From: Mesorhizobium hawassense
GTDB taxonomy: Bacteria > Pseudomonadota > Alphaproteobacteria > Rhizobiales > Rhizobiaceae
Direction of reading: 5' to 3'
Length of the DNA stretch: 64,000 nt
NCBI RefSeq assembly: GCF_003289945.1
Contig: NZ_QMBP01000007.1
Location: 239,350 to 303,349, forward strand
In this document: piece by piece, positions 43,501-51,879 of the stretch
Numbering within the stretch: the first letter of the stretch is position 1
Layout of the letters: each line of letters opens with the position of its first letter
Position numbers and translations under genes: made by a program
The notes under the pieces: model-generated
The model's input: the letters and a program-made list of their open reading frames with translations, nothing else
Databases searched by the model: none
Told to the model about the DNA's origin: nothing

Positions 43501-44090
43501 TCCAGCGTGTCGCCGAAGAAGTCGAGGCGCAACGCCTCGCTCCAGCCCGGCGCGAACAGGTCGAGGATGCCGCCGCGCACCGCGAATTCGCCGAGGCCGC
43601 GCACCGTCGGCACGCGCTCGAAGCCGGAGGTCTCCAGCCGCGCGATCAGCGCGTTCATGTCGATCTGGTTGCCGGGCCTGGCGTGGAAGGTCTGCGCCTC
43701 GATCAATTCGGCCGGCGGAATGCGCTGCAGCAGTGCATTGGCGGTGGTGAGGATCACCGCGCGATGCGGCTTCTTCGCCAGCGCAATCATGGACGAAAGC
43801 GCGTCGAGTCGCCGCGCCGCGGCATCGGCGCCGGGCGAAACGCGGTCGTAAGGCAGGCAGTCCCATGCTGGCAGTTCCAGCACCGGCAGGCCTGGCGCGG
43901 CGAAGGCAAGCGCCTCGATGATCGCCGGCAGCCGCTGCCCGTCGCGCGCCACGAACAGCACCGGCTTGTCGGGCGCGATCTCCTGAGCCGTTTGCACCAG
44001 CGCGAAGGCTTCGTAGCCGTCGGCGACGCCGTCAACGGTGAACTGGCCGACGCGGCCCTTCGGCAGGCCGATTGTGGGGATAAGGCTCAT
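40593..44090 (-). CDS. mfd: Transcription-repair coupling factor
   Basis: This 1165-residue DNA translocase removes stalled RNA polymerase at lesions and recruits UvrA. An N-terminal UvrB-like region contains LPAWDCLPYDRVSPGADAAARR; a CarD-like polymerase-interacting domain has GDIVVHADHGIGRFIG near 500; the motor has Walker A CGDVGFGKTEVALRAAF, motif II DEEQHFG, LSATPIPRTL and QLRGRVGRS; and the TRCF C-terminal domain has MALYRRLGDLET. The length is normal. It lies 13 nt downstream of sdhE and probably shares its transcript. Confidence 0.98.
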   Translation of the reverse strand: MSLIPTIGLPKGRVGQFTVDGVADGYEAFALVQTAQEIAPDKPVLFVARDGQRLPAIIEALAFAAPGLPVLELPAWDCLPYDRVSPGADAAARRLDALSSMIALAKKPHRAVILTTANALLQRIPPAELIEAQTFHARPGNQIDMNALIARLETSGFERVPTVRGLGEFAVRGGILDLFAPGWSEALRLDFFGDTLESIRVFDVATQRTTGQRKSMSLQAMSEVALTPETISRFRRSYIEAFGAPSRDDALYAAVSEGRRFAGMEHWLPFFYERLETVFDYLPDAPVVFDHLAHEALAERHTLILDHYEARRKQADSALKDAVPYKPVAPDLLYLSPENLKASLGPREDIDFTVFDAPDVGGKRVFHGGSRQGRSFAEERADPNINVFDVVVKHIADERAARRRVIVAGWTEGSLDRLGQILAEHHLGNLKSVATLAEVEKLEQGQAGLAVLPLESGFETDEMVVVAEQDILGDRLIRRSKRKKKASDFIAEASSLSSGDIVVHADHGIGRFIGLRTIEAVGSPHDCLEIHYAGDDRLFLPVENIELLSRYGSDSAEAPLDKLGGGAWQARKARLKRRLLDMAGQLIRIAAERQMRSAPTMIPAEGLYGEFAARFPYEETDDQQTAIDSVMDDLGAGKPMDRLVCGDVGFGKTEVALRAAFIAAMEGFQVAVVVPTTLLSRQHFKTFSQRFSGLPIRIAQASRLVGSKELAETKKGIAEGTVDIVVGTHALLGSSISFKSLGLLIIDEEQHFGVKHKERLKDLKSDVHVLTLSATPIPRTLQLALTGVRELSLIATPPVDRMAVRTFISPFDPLVIRETLLRERYRGGHSFYVVPRISDLAEIHDFLRESVPELKVAVAHGQMPPGELDDIMNAFYDGQYDVLLSTTIVESGLDIPTANTLIIHRADMFGLAQLYQLRGRVGRSKVRAYALFTLPANRKLTDTAERRLKVLQSLDTLGAGFQLASHDLDIRGAGNLLGEEQSGHIKEVGFELYQQMLEEAVAEVKDTGEVQDGGWSPQIAVGTAVMIPESYVPDLQLRMALYRRLGDLETTEEIDGFGAELIDRFGPLPEEVTHLLKIVFIKALCRKANVEKLDAGPKGIVIHFRRREFPNPVGLVKFIGEQGSLAKIRADHSVVFMRDWPNAEKRLAGSAVVMTQLARLVDKAA

Positions 44091-44103
44091 GGATATGCGT
44101 TTT

Positions 44104-44391
44104 TCAAAATGTCATGGTCCGGCGCGACGCCAGGATCTTCTGCAGCACCGCGCAATCGATATCGGGCGGAACCGGGCGCTCGCCGGTGACCATTGGGAAA
44201 AATTCAGTATCGGGAATTTCGAGAAGTCTTTCATATTGGTCGATTTCGTCGCCGGTCAAGGCGCCGATCTCGGCATCGGCGAAGGAACCGAGGATCAAGT
44301 CCATCTCGCGCATGCCGCGATGCCAGGAACGGAACAGGAGCTTGCGGCGGCGCGCGTCCAGCCCCTCGCTTGATCGCTGTGTTCCGGTCAT
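44104..44391 (-). CDS. sdhE: FAD assembly factor SdhE
   Basis: This 95-residue protein matches SdhE/SDHAF2 (DUF339): RRRKLLFRSWHRGMREMD with the RGMRE-type motif for flavinylation, then DQYERLLEIPDTEFFPMVTGERPVPPDI. It helps attach FAD covalently to succinate dehydrogenase. The ATG is followed by the family-like sequence after 10 residues. It is immediately upstream of mfd and divergent from recG, an arrangement common in Rhizobiales. Confidence 0.95.
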   Translation of the reverse strand: MTGTQRSSEGLDARRRKLLFRSWHRGMREMDLILGSFADAEIGALTGDEIDQYERLLEIPDTEFFPMVTGERPVPPDIDCAVLQKILASRRTMTF

Positions 44392-44440
44392 GGCGCCGCA
44401 TCCCTGTTCGAAGCGGCGCATATAGCGTGGATAGAGAGCG

Positions 44441-44483
44441 GTGTCAGCCTTTGCGCTGCCGCCGTCGCGACATAAGCTGACAC
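44441..44483. promoter_or_regulatory. 8-bp inverted repeat just before the recG start
   Basis: GTGTCAGC at 44441-44448 and GCTGACAC at 44476-44483 are exact complements; the second arm ends one base before the recG ATG. It occupies the position of a Shine-Dalgarno, which is otherwise not apparent. Could be a protein-binding site in the sdhE-recG divergent promoter, or a stem affecting recG translation. Confidence 0.4.
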
Positions 44484-44484
44484 G

Positions 44485-46593
44485 ATGCGTCCTTCCATCC
44501 TCGATCCCCTGTTCGTCCCGATCACCTCGCTCGCCGGCGTCGGCCCGAAGGTTGGCTTGCTGATCGAGCGGATCGTGCCGGCTGATCTCGGCGATCGCAC
44601 CGCGCGCGCAGCCGACCTTCTGTTTGTGCTGCCCAACACCGTGATCGACCGCCGCAACCGGCCCGGCATCGCACTGTCGGCCGAAGGCCAGATCGTCACG
44701 CTCGACGTGCGGGTCGACCGCCACCAGCCGCCGCCGCGCGGCAACAGGTCGGTGCCGTACCGGGTTTACGCCCATGACGACACCGGCGAGGTCGCGCTGA
44801 CCTTCTTCCACGCCCATGCCGCCTATCTGCAGAAGCAACTGCCCGAAAGTGAGCGGGTCGTGATCTCCGGCCGCATGGAGTGGTTCAACGGCCGCCCCAC
44901 CATGGTCCATCCCGACCATATCGTGCTGGCGAGCGAAGCCGAGGGTCTGCCGCTGGTCGAGCCGGTCTATCCGCTCACCGCGGGCCTGTCGGCAAAGGTG
45001 CTGCGCCGCGCCATCGGCCAGGCGCTCGGCCGGCTGCCGGAACTGCCGGAGTGGCAGGACGACGCCTTCATGCGCCGCCATACGTTTCCGTCCTTCGGCG
45101 ATGCGCTTGCCCGAATCCACTATCCGAAGGACCCGATCGACGTTGCCGTCGAGGGCTCGGCGTGGCGCCGTCTCGCTTATGACGAGCTGCTTGCCGGCCA
45201 GGTATCGTTGGCGCTGGTGCGAGCAAAGATCCGCCGCCTCTCGGGCCGGCCGCTCACCGGCGACGGCAGCATCGTCGAGAAACTACGAGCCGCCCTGCCC
45301 TATAAGCTCACCCCAAGCCAGGAATTCGCGCTTGGCGAGATCAACGCCGATCTCGCCGATCCCGAACGCATGCTGCGCCTGCTGCAGGGCGATGTCGGCT
45401 CCGGCAAGACGGTGGTGGCGCTGCTGGCCATGGCGCGCGCGGTCGAGGCCGGCGGCCAGGCGGCGCTGATGGCGCCGACCGAAATCCTGGCGCGCCAGCA
45501 TCTAGCGACGATCGCGCCGCTGGCGGAAAAGGTCGGCCTGCGCCTCGCTATCCTGACCGGCCGCGAAAAAGGCCGCGAACGCACGGAGACGCTTGCAGGC
45601 CTTGCCAGCGGCGCGATCGACATCGTCGTCGGCACGCATGCGCTGTTCCAGGAAACCGTCACGTTCCGCGACCTCGTTCTTGCCGTCGTCGACGAGCAGC
45701 ACCGTTTCGGCGTCCACCAGCGCCTCGCCATCACCGCCAAGGGCGATGCGCCGGACATGCTGGTGATGACGGCCACGCCGATTCCACGCACGCTGGTGCT
45801 GACCGCCTTCGGCGACATGGACGTCTCGAAGCTCACCGAAAAGCCGGCCGGCCGGCAACCAATCCGCACCGTGACCTTGCCGATGGAGCGGCTGGACGAA
45901 CTGGTCGGGCGCATGCGCGACGCTGTCGCCGAGGGACAAAAGATCTACTGGATCTGCCCGTTGGTCGAGGAATCCGAGGAAATGAAACTGATGTCGGCGG
46001 AGGACCGTTTCGCTTCGCTGAAACCGCTGTTCGGCGACCGGATCGGCCTGGTGCATGGCCGCATGAAGGGCGCGGAGAAGGACGAGGCGATGCGCGCCTT
46101 CAAGCAGGGCGAAACGCGTATATTGATCGCCACGACCGTCATCGAGGTCGGGGTCGATGTACCGGACGCGACCATCATGGTCATCGAGCATGCCGAACGC
46201 TTCGGCCTTGCCCAGTTGCACCAGTTGCGCGGCCGCGTCGGGCGCGGCGACAAGTCGTCCTCCTGCGTCCTGCTCTACAAGGAGCCGCTCGGCGAGACCG
46301 CCAAACGCCGGCTTTCTGTGATGCGCGAGACCGAGGATGGCTTCCGCATCGCCGAGGAAGACCTGAAACTGCGCGGTGAAGGCGAATTGCTGGGCACAAG
46401 GCAGTCCGGCACGCCCGGCTTCCAGGTGGCGCGCATCGAATTTCATGCCGACCTGCTCGAAGCCGCGCGCGATGACGCGCGGCTGATCCTGTCGCGCGAC
46501 CCGGAACTGCAGTCCGAACGCGGCGAGGCGCTCAGGCTGTTGCTTTACCTGTTCGGGCGCGACGAGGCGGTGCGGCTGCTGCGCGCCGGCTGA
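44485..46593 (+). CDS. recG: ATP-dependent DNA helicase RecG
   Basis: This 702-residue helicase remodels stalled forks and branched DNA. An N-terminal wedge/OB domain includes SLAGVGPKVGLLIERI and LDVRVDRHQPPPRGN; the helicase domains have GDVGSGKTVVALLAMA, motif II VDEQHRFGVHQR, MTATPIPRTL and HQLRGRVGRGDKSS. The length is normal. The ATG at 44485 gives the family start (MRPSILDPLF) but lacks a clear ribosome-binding site. Its last 49 nt overlap the 3' end of the convergent DUF502 gene. Confidence 0.98.
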   Translation: MRPSILDPLFVPITSLAGVGPKVGLLIERIVPADLGDRTARAADLLFVLPNTVIDRRNRPGIALSAEGQIVTLDVRVDRHQPPPRGNRSVPYRVYAHDDTGEVALTFFHAHAAYLQKQLPESERVVISGRMEWFNGRPTMVHPDHIVLASEAEGLPLVEPVYPLTAGLSAKVLRRAIGQALGRLPELPEWQDDAFMRRHTFPSFGDALARIHYPKDPIDVAVEGSAWRRLAYDELLAGQVSLALVRAKIRRLSGRPLTGDGSIVEKLRAALPYKLTPSQEFALGEINADLADPERMLRLLQGDVGSGKTVVALLAMARAVEAGGQAALMAPTEILARQHLATIAPLAEKVGLRLAILTGREKGRERTETLAGLASGAIDIVVGTHALFQETVTFRDLVLAVVDEQHRFGVHQRLAITAKGDAPDMLVMTATPIPRTLVLTAFGDMDVSKLTEKPAGRQPIRTVTLPMERLDELVGRMRDAVAEGQKIYWICPLVEESEEMKLMSAEDRFASLKPLFGDRIGLVHGRMKGAEKDEAMRAFKQGETRILIATTVIEVGVDVPDATIMVIEHAERFGLAQLHQLRGRVGRGDKSSSCVLLYKEPLGETAKRRLSVMRETEDGFRIAEEDLKLRGEGELLGTRQSGTPGFQVARIEFHADLLEAARDDARLILSRDPELQSERGEALRLLLYLFGRDEAVRLLRAG

Positions 46594-47297
46594 GCGCCGA
46601 GCGCCGGATTGGCTAAAGCCCCCTCGATGGGCTCGCCGTTCAACGTCACCAGCTTGGCCTTGACCTCCGGCGCCACCATGCCAGCCGACACGATCAGCTT
46701 GGCGCCGTCCTCGATCGACATGTCGAGCAGCACGATCTCGGATTTATGCACATACATCAGGAAGCCCGTGGTCGGGTTCGGCGTGCAGGGCATGAACACC
46801 GCGACCAGCGGATCGCCTTCCTGGTCGAGCTTCTGGTTGATCTCGGTTTCCTTCTCGCTGGCGACGAAGACCAGCGACCAGACACCCTTGCGCGGATATT
46901 CGACCAGCCCGACCTGGCGGAACATGTCACCCTTGTTCGATAGCACCGTCTCGAAAATTTGCTTCAGCGACCCATAGATGCCGCGCACCAGCGGCATGCG
47001 GCCGAGCAGCCGCTCGCCGAAATTGACGATGGCGCGGCCTACGATATTGGCCGTCAGGAAGCCGATCAGCGTGATCAGGATAAGCGCCACGATCAGCCCG
47101 AAGCCGGGCACCGGAAACGGCAGGTAGGTGTCGGGATTGTAGCGGGCGGGGATGTAGGGCTTCACCCAGGAATCGACCCAGCCGATCAGCGACCAGGCGA
47201 TATAGGCCGTGATCGCCAGCGGCGCGCAGACGATGAAGCCGGTCAGGAAATAGTTCCTCAGCCGGGTCATGCCAGAGGTCTTCAGGGCGTCGGACAT
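46545..47297 (-). CDS. DUF502 family membrane protein
   Basis: This 250-residue inner-membrane protein matches DUF502: RLRNYFLTGFIVCAPLAITAYIAWSLIGWVD, GLIVALILITLIGFLTANIVGR, LVRGIYGSLKQIFET, and MPCTPNPTTGFLMYVHKSEI. Function unknown. The start at 47297 (MSDALKTSGMTRLRNYF) is more family-like than the longer frame to 47417. Its 3' end overlaps recG by 49 nt on the other strand; the tail is polar and low-complexity (ARSSRTASSRP). higBA lies upstream on the same strand. Confidence 0.9.
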   Translation of the reverse strand: MSDALKTSGMTRLRNYFLTGFIVCAPLAITAYIAWSLIGWVDSWVKPYIPARYNPDTYLPFPVPGFGLIVALILITLIGFLTANIVGRAIVNFGERLLGRMPLVRGIYGSLKQIFETVLSNKGDMFRQVGLVEYPRKGVWSLVFVASEKETEINQKLDQEGDPLVAVFMPCTPNPTTGFLMYVHKSEIVLLDMSIEDGAKLIVSAGMVAPEVKAKLVTLNGEPIEGALANPALGAQPARSSRTASSRPNR

Positions 47298-47382
47298 GCG
47301 TTCACCACGGCGCAGGGTTGCAACGCCGAGATTAGTGAACCGCGAGCCCGTTTGGAACTGCGAAGTTTTTAAAGAGCGATCG

Positions 47383-47682
47383 TCACGCCGCTGCGTCCAG
47401 CGGCACGATCTTCTCAAGTTCCGCCGCTATTTTCCTGGCTTCGGTCTCCAGCTCGTAGGCTTTCTGGAAGTTCATCCAGAACTCCGGCGTGGTGTTGAAG
47501 AACCTGGCGAGACGAAGCGCCGTATCCGGAGTAAGACCAACCTCTTCCTTGACGATGCGCTCGATCCGGGTGCGTGGAAGATTGAGCTTCTTTGCAAGCG
47601 CGCCGGCGCTCATGCCGAGCGGGACTAGATACTCCTCACGCAGGAATTCCCCGGGGTGTACGGGGCGTGCAAACTTGAGCAT
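47383..47682 (-). CDS. higA: Antitoxin HigA
   Basis: This 99-residue protein has a Xre-type helix-turn-helix typical of HigA: PVHPGEFLREEYLVPLGMSAGALAKKLNLPRTRIERIVKE, TPDTALRLARFFNTTPEFWMNFQ. It would bind the HigB toxin and repress the operon. The ATG follows GAGG at long spacing. It lies downstream of higB by 37 nt, the inverted toxin-first order usual for higBA. Confidence 0.95.
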   Translation of the reverse strand: MLKFARPVHPGEFLREEYLVPLGMSAGALAKKLNLPRTRIERIVKEEVGLTPDTALRLARFFNTTPEFWMNFQKAYELETEARKIAAELEKIVPLDAAA

Positions 47683-47719
47683 AGCTCAGTGTCCTCAAAG
47701 GGTTAGGGCAAGTGCCCAC

Positions 47720-48001
47720 TCAATGGTAGTCGACAATTTCCACATCTTCGGCTCCGGCAACGGTCCATCTGAAACAGATACGCCATTGGTGGTTGATGCG
47801 GGTGGAATGTTGCCCGGCGCGATCTCGTTTCAAAGCCTCCAAGTGGTTGCCTGGTGGCGACCGAAGGTCATTCAGCTGGACGGCATTATCAATCGCTCGG
47901 AGCCGCCTTTCAGCACCGGCGACCAGATCCGGCGGAAATCCCTTAGGTGCCCTGCCAGCCGCTACCTCTACGACCGTCTTGCCTTTGAATGAAACGATCA
48001 A
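47720..48001 (-). CDS. higB: Toxin HigB (RelE-type mRNA interferase)
   Basis: This 93-residue protein has the HigB/RelE fold: IVSFKGKTVVEVAAG, RAIDNAVQLNDLRSPPGNHLEALKRDRAGQHSTRINHQWRICFRW and EDVEIVDYH. It should cleave mRNA at the ribosome; Arg and His near RINHQWRICFRW are probable active-site residues. The start is a TTG at 48001 preceded by GGGGAAGG; no ATG in frame gives the normal N-terminus. First gene of the higBA operon. Confidence 0.93.
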   Translation of the reverse strand: MIVSFKGKTVVEVAAGRAPKGFPPDLVAGAERRLRAIDNAVQLNDLRSPPGNHLEALKRDRAGQHSTRINHQWRICFRWTVAGAEDVEIVDYH

Positions 48002-48018
48002 TAGCCTTCCCCACGCGC

Positions 48019-48074
48019 TGTATCATACTCTGATACGCAGCTCGTCGCAAGATCATGTATCATCAATTGATACA
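48019..48074. promoter_or_regulatory. Two operator-like palindromes upstream of higBA
   Basis: TGTATCATCAATTGATACA at 48056-48074 is a perfect 7+5+7 palindrome, and TGTATCATACTCTGATACG at 48019-48037 is a near match (one arm position differs). They share TGTATCA arms, are 37 bp apart (start to start) and lie just upstream of the TTG start of higB. This is the expected autorepression site for the toxin-antitoxin complex. Confidence 0.75.
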
Positions 48075-48098
48075 GATCGGTCGTGTGGGGATGCGGTG

Positions 48099-49922
48099 CT
48101 ACTCCACCGTCACCGACTTCGCCAGATTGCGCGGCTGGTCGACGTCCGTGCCCATGAAAACGGCTGTGAAGTAGGCCAGCATCTGGATCGGCAGCGCGTA
48201 GATGATCGGCGAGATGATCTCCGGCACCTCGGGCAGAATGATCGTCTCCATCGTCTTGATGCCGGCTTGCGCCGCGCCCTTGGCATCGGTGATCAGGATG
48301 ATCTTGCCGCCGCGCGCCGCCACTTCCTGCATGTTCGACACGGTTTTTTCGAAGATCCGGTCATGCGGCGCAATTACGATCACCGGCATGTTCTCGTCGA
48401 TCAGCGCGATCGGCCCGTGCTTCAACTCGCCGCCGGCATAGCCCTCGGCGTGGATATAGGAAATCTCCTTGAGCTTCAGCGCGCCTTCCATGGCCAGCGG
48501 AAAATTGGTGTCGCGGCCGAGATAGAGCACGTCCTTGTAGCGCGACAGCTCGCGCGAGATGCGCTCGATCTGTTCGTCGAGCTTCAGCACCTGGGTGGCG
48601 AAGCGCGGCGCTTCCGAAAGCTCGCGCACCAGTTGCTTTTCCTCATCGCGCGAGATGGTGCCGCGCGCCACGCCCGCGCGGACGGCAAGCGCAGCCAAGA
48701 CGGACAGCTGACAGGTGAAAGCCTTGGTCGAGGCGACGCCGATCTCAGGCCCGGCAAGCGTCGGCAGCACCACGTCGGATTCGCGCGCTATCGTCGATTC
48801 ACGCACATTGACGATGGCGCCGATCTTCATGCCGGCCTGGCGGCAGTAGCGAAGCGACGCCAGCGTGTCGGCGGTCTCGCCCGACTGCGAAATGAAGAAG
48901 GCCGCGTCGCTGGCCGAAAGGGGCATTTCGCGATAGCGAAATTCGGAGGCGACATCGATATCGACCGGCAGCCGCGCAAAGCGCTCGAACCAGTATTTGC
49001 TGATCAGCCCGGCAAGATAGGCGGTGCCGCAGGCCGAGAGCGCCAACCGGCTGATCTTGGCGAAATCGAAGGGCAGGTCGAGCGGCTTCGACATACCGGA
49101 GACGAAGTCGACATAATGCGCCAGCGTGTGCGAGATCACCTCCGGCTGCTCATGGATTTCCTTTTCCATGAAATGCCGGCGGTTGCCCTTGTCGACCATG
49201 AAGCTGGTCGACAGCGACTGCTGGCGCTTGCGGTCGACCTTCCTGCCGTCGATGTCGTAGATGGTCACGCTTTCGCGGCGCACCACCGCCCAGTCACCGT
49301 CCTCGAGATAGGTGATCGAGTTGGTGAAGGGCGCCAGCGCGATCGCGTCGGAGCCGAGATACATTTCACCATCACCATGGCCGACGGCCAAAGGCGGACC
49401 ATTGCGGGCGCCGACGATCAGGTCCTCGTCGCCCTTGAACATGATCGCCAGCGCGAATGCGCCGCGCAGCCGCTTCAGCGCATGGTGCGCGGCCTCGACC
49501 GGCTTCGATCCCTTGGCGAGTTCGCGCGCCACCAGATGCGCGACGACCTCGGTGTCGGTCTGCGAGGAGAAGCTGTAGCCGTCGCGGGTAAGTTCGTCGC
49601 GCAGCTCGGCGAAATTCTCGATGATGCCGTTGTGGACGATGGCGACGCCGTTGGAAAAATGCGGATGCGCGTTGGTCTCGTTCGGCACGCCATGCGTTGC
49701 CCAACGGGTATGGCCGATGCCGATCGTGCCCTCGAGCGGCTCGTCCTTCAGCCGGCGTTCGAGGTTGACCAGCTTGCCTTCGGCGCGGCGGCGGCCGAGT
49801 TCGCCGTTCTCGATTGTGGCGACGCCGGCCGAGTCATAGCCGCGATATTCGAGCCGCTTCAGCGCATCGACGATGAGCGGCGCGACCTGCTGCCGGCCGA
49901 CGATTCCAACGATACCGCACAT
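48099..49922 (-). CDS. glmS: Glutamine-fructose-6-phosphate aminotransferase (isomerising)
   Basis: This enzyme makes glucosamine 6-phosphate from fructose 6-phosphate and glutamine, the entry to peptidoglycan and lipopolysaccharide amino sugars. The 607-residue protein has the N-terminal glutaminase with Cys2 (MCGIVGIVG) and HTRWATHG, then two SIS domains with ISQSGETADTLASLRY, GVASTKAFTCQL, and the C-terminal PRNLAKSVTVE end. No ribozyme-like leader was seen in the upstream 210 bp. The next enzyme in the pathway route, GlmU, is encoded about 0.6 kb further upstream on the same strand. Confidence 0.98.
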   Translation of the reverse strand: MCGIVGIVGRQQVAPLIVDALKRLEYRGYDSAGVATIENGELGRRRAEGKLVNLERRLKDEPLEGTIGIGHTRWATHGVPNETNAHPHFSNGVAIVHNGIIENFAELRDELTRDGYSFSSQTDTEVVAHLVARELAKGSKPVEAAHHALKRLRGAFALAIMFKGDEDLIVGARNGPPLAVGHGDGEMYLGSDAIALAPFTNSITYLEDGDWAVVRRESVTIYDIDGRKVDRKRQQSLSTSFMVDKGNRRHFMEKEIHEQPEVISHTLAHYVDFVSGMSKPLDLPFDFAKISRLALSACGTAYLAGLISKYWFERFARLPVDIDVASEFRYREMPLSASDAAFFISQSGETADTLASLRYCRQAGMKIGAIVNVRESTIARESDVVLPTLAGPEIGVASTKAFTCQLSVLAALAVRAGVARGTISRDEEKQLVRELSEAPRFATQVLKLDEQIERISRELSRYKDVLYLGRDTNFPLAMEGALKLKEISYIHAEGYAGGELKHGPIALIDENMPVIVIAPHDRIFEKTVSNMQEVAARGGKIILITDAKGAAQAGIKTMETIILPEVPEIISPIIYALPIQMLAYFTAVFMGTDVDQPRNLAKSVTVE

Positions 49923-50133
49923 GCGATAGCCCCCGATTTCCAGCGGAAAACCCAGCGTTATCTAGGGATTGCCGGGCCGCCGCGAAAGTCACTTTGCGTT
50001 TCGTTCCGTGTCAATGGAACGGCCCCGCACTCATGCACCATGACATGCCGCGCTTGCAATCCGGTTACCGCGATTGCTCGGTTTTTCACGCGCTCGTTGT
50101 TGGTCTGCAAGGGTTTTGGGCTAGGATGCCGGC

Positions 50134-50505
50134 ATGAACAGAACCGAAGCCGTCGTAACCCTCTGGCGACCCGTTGGGCCGCAGGAACTGAAACTGATCG
50201 AGATCTCAGGCATGCGTGAATTTCCGCCGCGATTGCCTGACCAGCCGATCTTCTATCCGGTTCTTTCCGAGGCCTATGCCATACAGATCGCCCGCGACTG
50301 GAACGTGCCGGCGAGCGGCGCTGGCTTCGTCACCCGGTTTGATGTGCTGAAAAGCTTCCTCGACGGCTACCGCGTAGAGCATGCCGGCAGCAAGGCGCAT
50401 CTCGAATATTGGATACCGGCCGAGGACCTGCCGGCGTTCAACGAGGCGATCGTCGGCAGGATCGAGGTGACGGCCAGCTTCGGCAAGACCGCAGCCGCCA
50501 GTTGA
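50134..50505 (+). CDS. Conserved hypothetical protein (annotated elsewhere as ADP-ribosylation/crystallin J1-like)
   Basis: This 123-residue protein has LWRPVGPQELKLIEISGMREFPPRLPDQPIFYPVLSEAYA, IARDWNV, GFVTRFDVLKSFLDGYRV and LEYWIPAEDLPAFNEAIVG, a pattern shared by many bacterial proteins carrying a misleading crystallin J1 label. Function unknown. The ATG at 50134 is not preceded by an obvious strong site. It lies between glmS (divergent) and glmU (convergent, 3 nt between stop codons). Confidence 0.85.
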   Translation: MNRTEAVVTLWRPVGPQELKLIEISGMREFPPRLPDQPIFYPVLSEAYAIQIARDWNVPASGAGFVTRFDVLKSFLDGYRVEHAGSKAHLEYWIPAEDLPAFNEAIVGRIEVTASFGKTAAAS

Positions 50506-50508
50506 AAG

Positions 50509-51879
50509 CTATTCCGCCGCCGCCTTCTTCCGCGCCGCGGCGGCCGAGGCAAAGCGCTCGCGCAACTCCTTGCCCTTGCCGGGGATCGTCTTCTGGCGGG
50601 CGCGGCCGAAGGCCAATGCGTCATCAGGCACACTTTCGGTGATCACGCTGCCGGAGGCGATATAGCCGCCCTTGCCGATCGCGACCGGCGCCACCAGCGA
50701 GGAATTCGAGCCGACAAAGGCTCCCTCGCCGATATCGGTGAAGAATTTCGAGAAGCCGTCATAGTTGCAGGTGATGGTACCGGCGCCGATATTGGCACCC
50801 GCCCCGACGCGCGCGTCGCCGATATAGGTCAGATGGTTGACCTTGGCGCCTTCCTCGATCGTCGCCTGCTTGACCTCGCAGAAATTGCCGACCTTGGCCT
50901 TCGGCTTCAGATCGGCGCCGGGCCGCAGCCGCGCGAACGGACCGACATCGCAGTTCGATGCGATCGTCGCGCCTTCGATATGGCTGAAAGCGTGGATCTT
51001 GGTGCCCGACGCGATCTTGACGCCCGGTCCGAACCAGACATTCGGCTCGACGATCGTATCGGCGCCGATCTCGGTGTCGTGCGAGAAGTATACGGTTTCC
51101 GGCGCAATCAGCGTCACGCCCGCAAGCATCGCCTCGCGCCGCCGGCGCGCCTGCCAGATCGCTTCCGCCTCGGCGAGCTCGGCCCGATTGTTGATGCCGA
51201 GCGCGCTCTCGAAACCGGCTTCCGTGGCCACAACGTCGAGGCCCTCCGCGCCGGCGATCTCGACGATGTCGGTGAGATAAAACTCGCCCTTGGCATTCTT
51301 GTTCCCGACCTTGTCGAGCAGCCGAAGCGCATGCTTGCCCGCCACGGCCATCATGCCGGCATTGCAGAAGCCGATCTTTTTCTCCTCCTCGGAGCAGTCT
51401 TTCTCCTCGCGGATGGCGATGAGATGGCCGGCCTTTTCAATCAAACGCCCATAGCCGGTGGGGTTCGGCGGGCGAAAGCCGATGACCGCTACGGCAGCGC
51501 CGCCAGCCAGCTTTTGCCGAGCCGCCGCCAGCGCGCCGGCATCGATCAGCGGCGTATCGCCGAACATGACGAGAATATCGTCATAACCCTTTGATATTGC
51601 TTCGCGCGCGGCGAGCACCGCATGCGCGGTGCCAAGCCGCTTCTCCTGCACGAAAGTCTGTGCCTCGGGCACGAATTTCTGCGCCGCTTTGCGCATCTCC
51701 TCGGCGCCGTGGCCGATCACCAGCGCCACGCCGGTCGCACCGGCTGCTTCGGCGGCCTTCACGACATGAGCCACCATCGGCAGGCCGGCAATGGCATGCA
51801 GCACTTTGGGCATCGCGCTCTTCATGCGCGTGCCCTCGCCGGCGGCGAGGATGACGGACAGGCAGGATCTCTGGCTCAT
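50509..51879 (-). CDS. glmU: Bifunctional UDP-N-acetylglucosamine diphosphorylase / glucosamine-1-phosphate N-acetyltransferase
   Basis: This 456-residue enzyme acetylates glucosamine 1-phosphate and uridylylates it to UDP-GlcNAc. The N-terminal pyrophosphorylase domain begins with [18 protein letters not shown], and the C-terminal left-handed beta helix has hexapeptide repeats such as [35 protein letters not shown], containing the acetyltransferase His. A Lys/Ala-rich tail ends it. The ATG at 51879 is chosen; a TTG start at 51888 is possible. Confidence 0.98.
   Translation of the reverse strand: MSQRSCLSVILAAGEGTRMKSAMPKVLHAIAGLPMVAHVVKAAEAAGATGVALVIGHGAEEMRKAAQKFVPEAQTFVQEKRLGTAHAVLAAREAISKGYDDILVMFGDTPLIDAGALAAARQKLAGGAAVAVIGFRPPNPTGYGRLIEKAGHLIAIREEKDCSEEEKKIGFCNAGMMAVAGKHALRLLDKVGNKNAKGEFYLTDIVEIAGAEGLDVVATEAGFESALGINNRAELAEAEAIWQARRRREAMLAGVTLIAPETVYFSHDTEIGADTIVEPNVWFGPGVKIASGTKIHAFSHIEGATIASNCDVGPFARLRPGADLKPKAKVGNFCEVKQATIEEGAKVNHLTYIGDARVGAGANIGAGTITCNYDGFSKFFTDIGEGAFVGSNSSLVAPVAIGKGGYIASGSVITESVPDDALAFGRARQKTIPGKGKELRERFASAAAARKKAAAE

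Noticed and set aside
42498..44189. Long antisense ORF opposite mfd and sdhE
   Set aside because: Same shadow effect. Mfd motifs are uninterrupted on the minus strand.
44104..45120. SdhE as a 338-residue protein
   Set aside because: Only the last 95 residues match the family; the rest lies antisense to recG.
49923..50133. Possible glmS ribozyme or riboswitch upstream of glmS
   Set aside because: No glmS-ribozyme core elements are recognisable, and this ribozyme is known mainly from Firmicutes.
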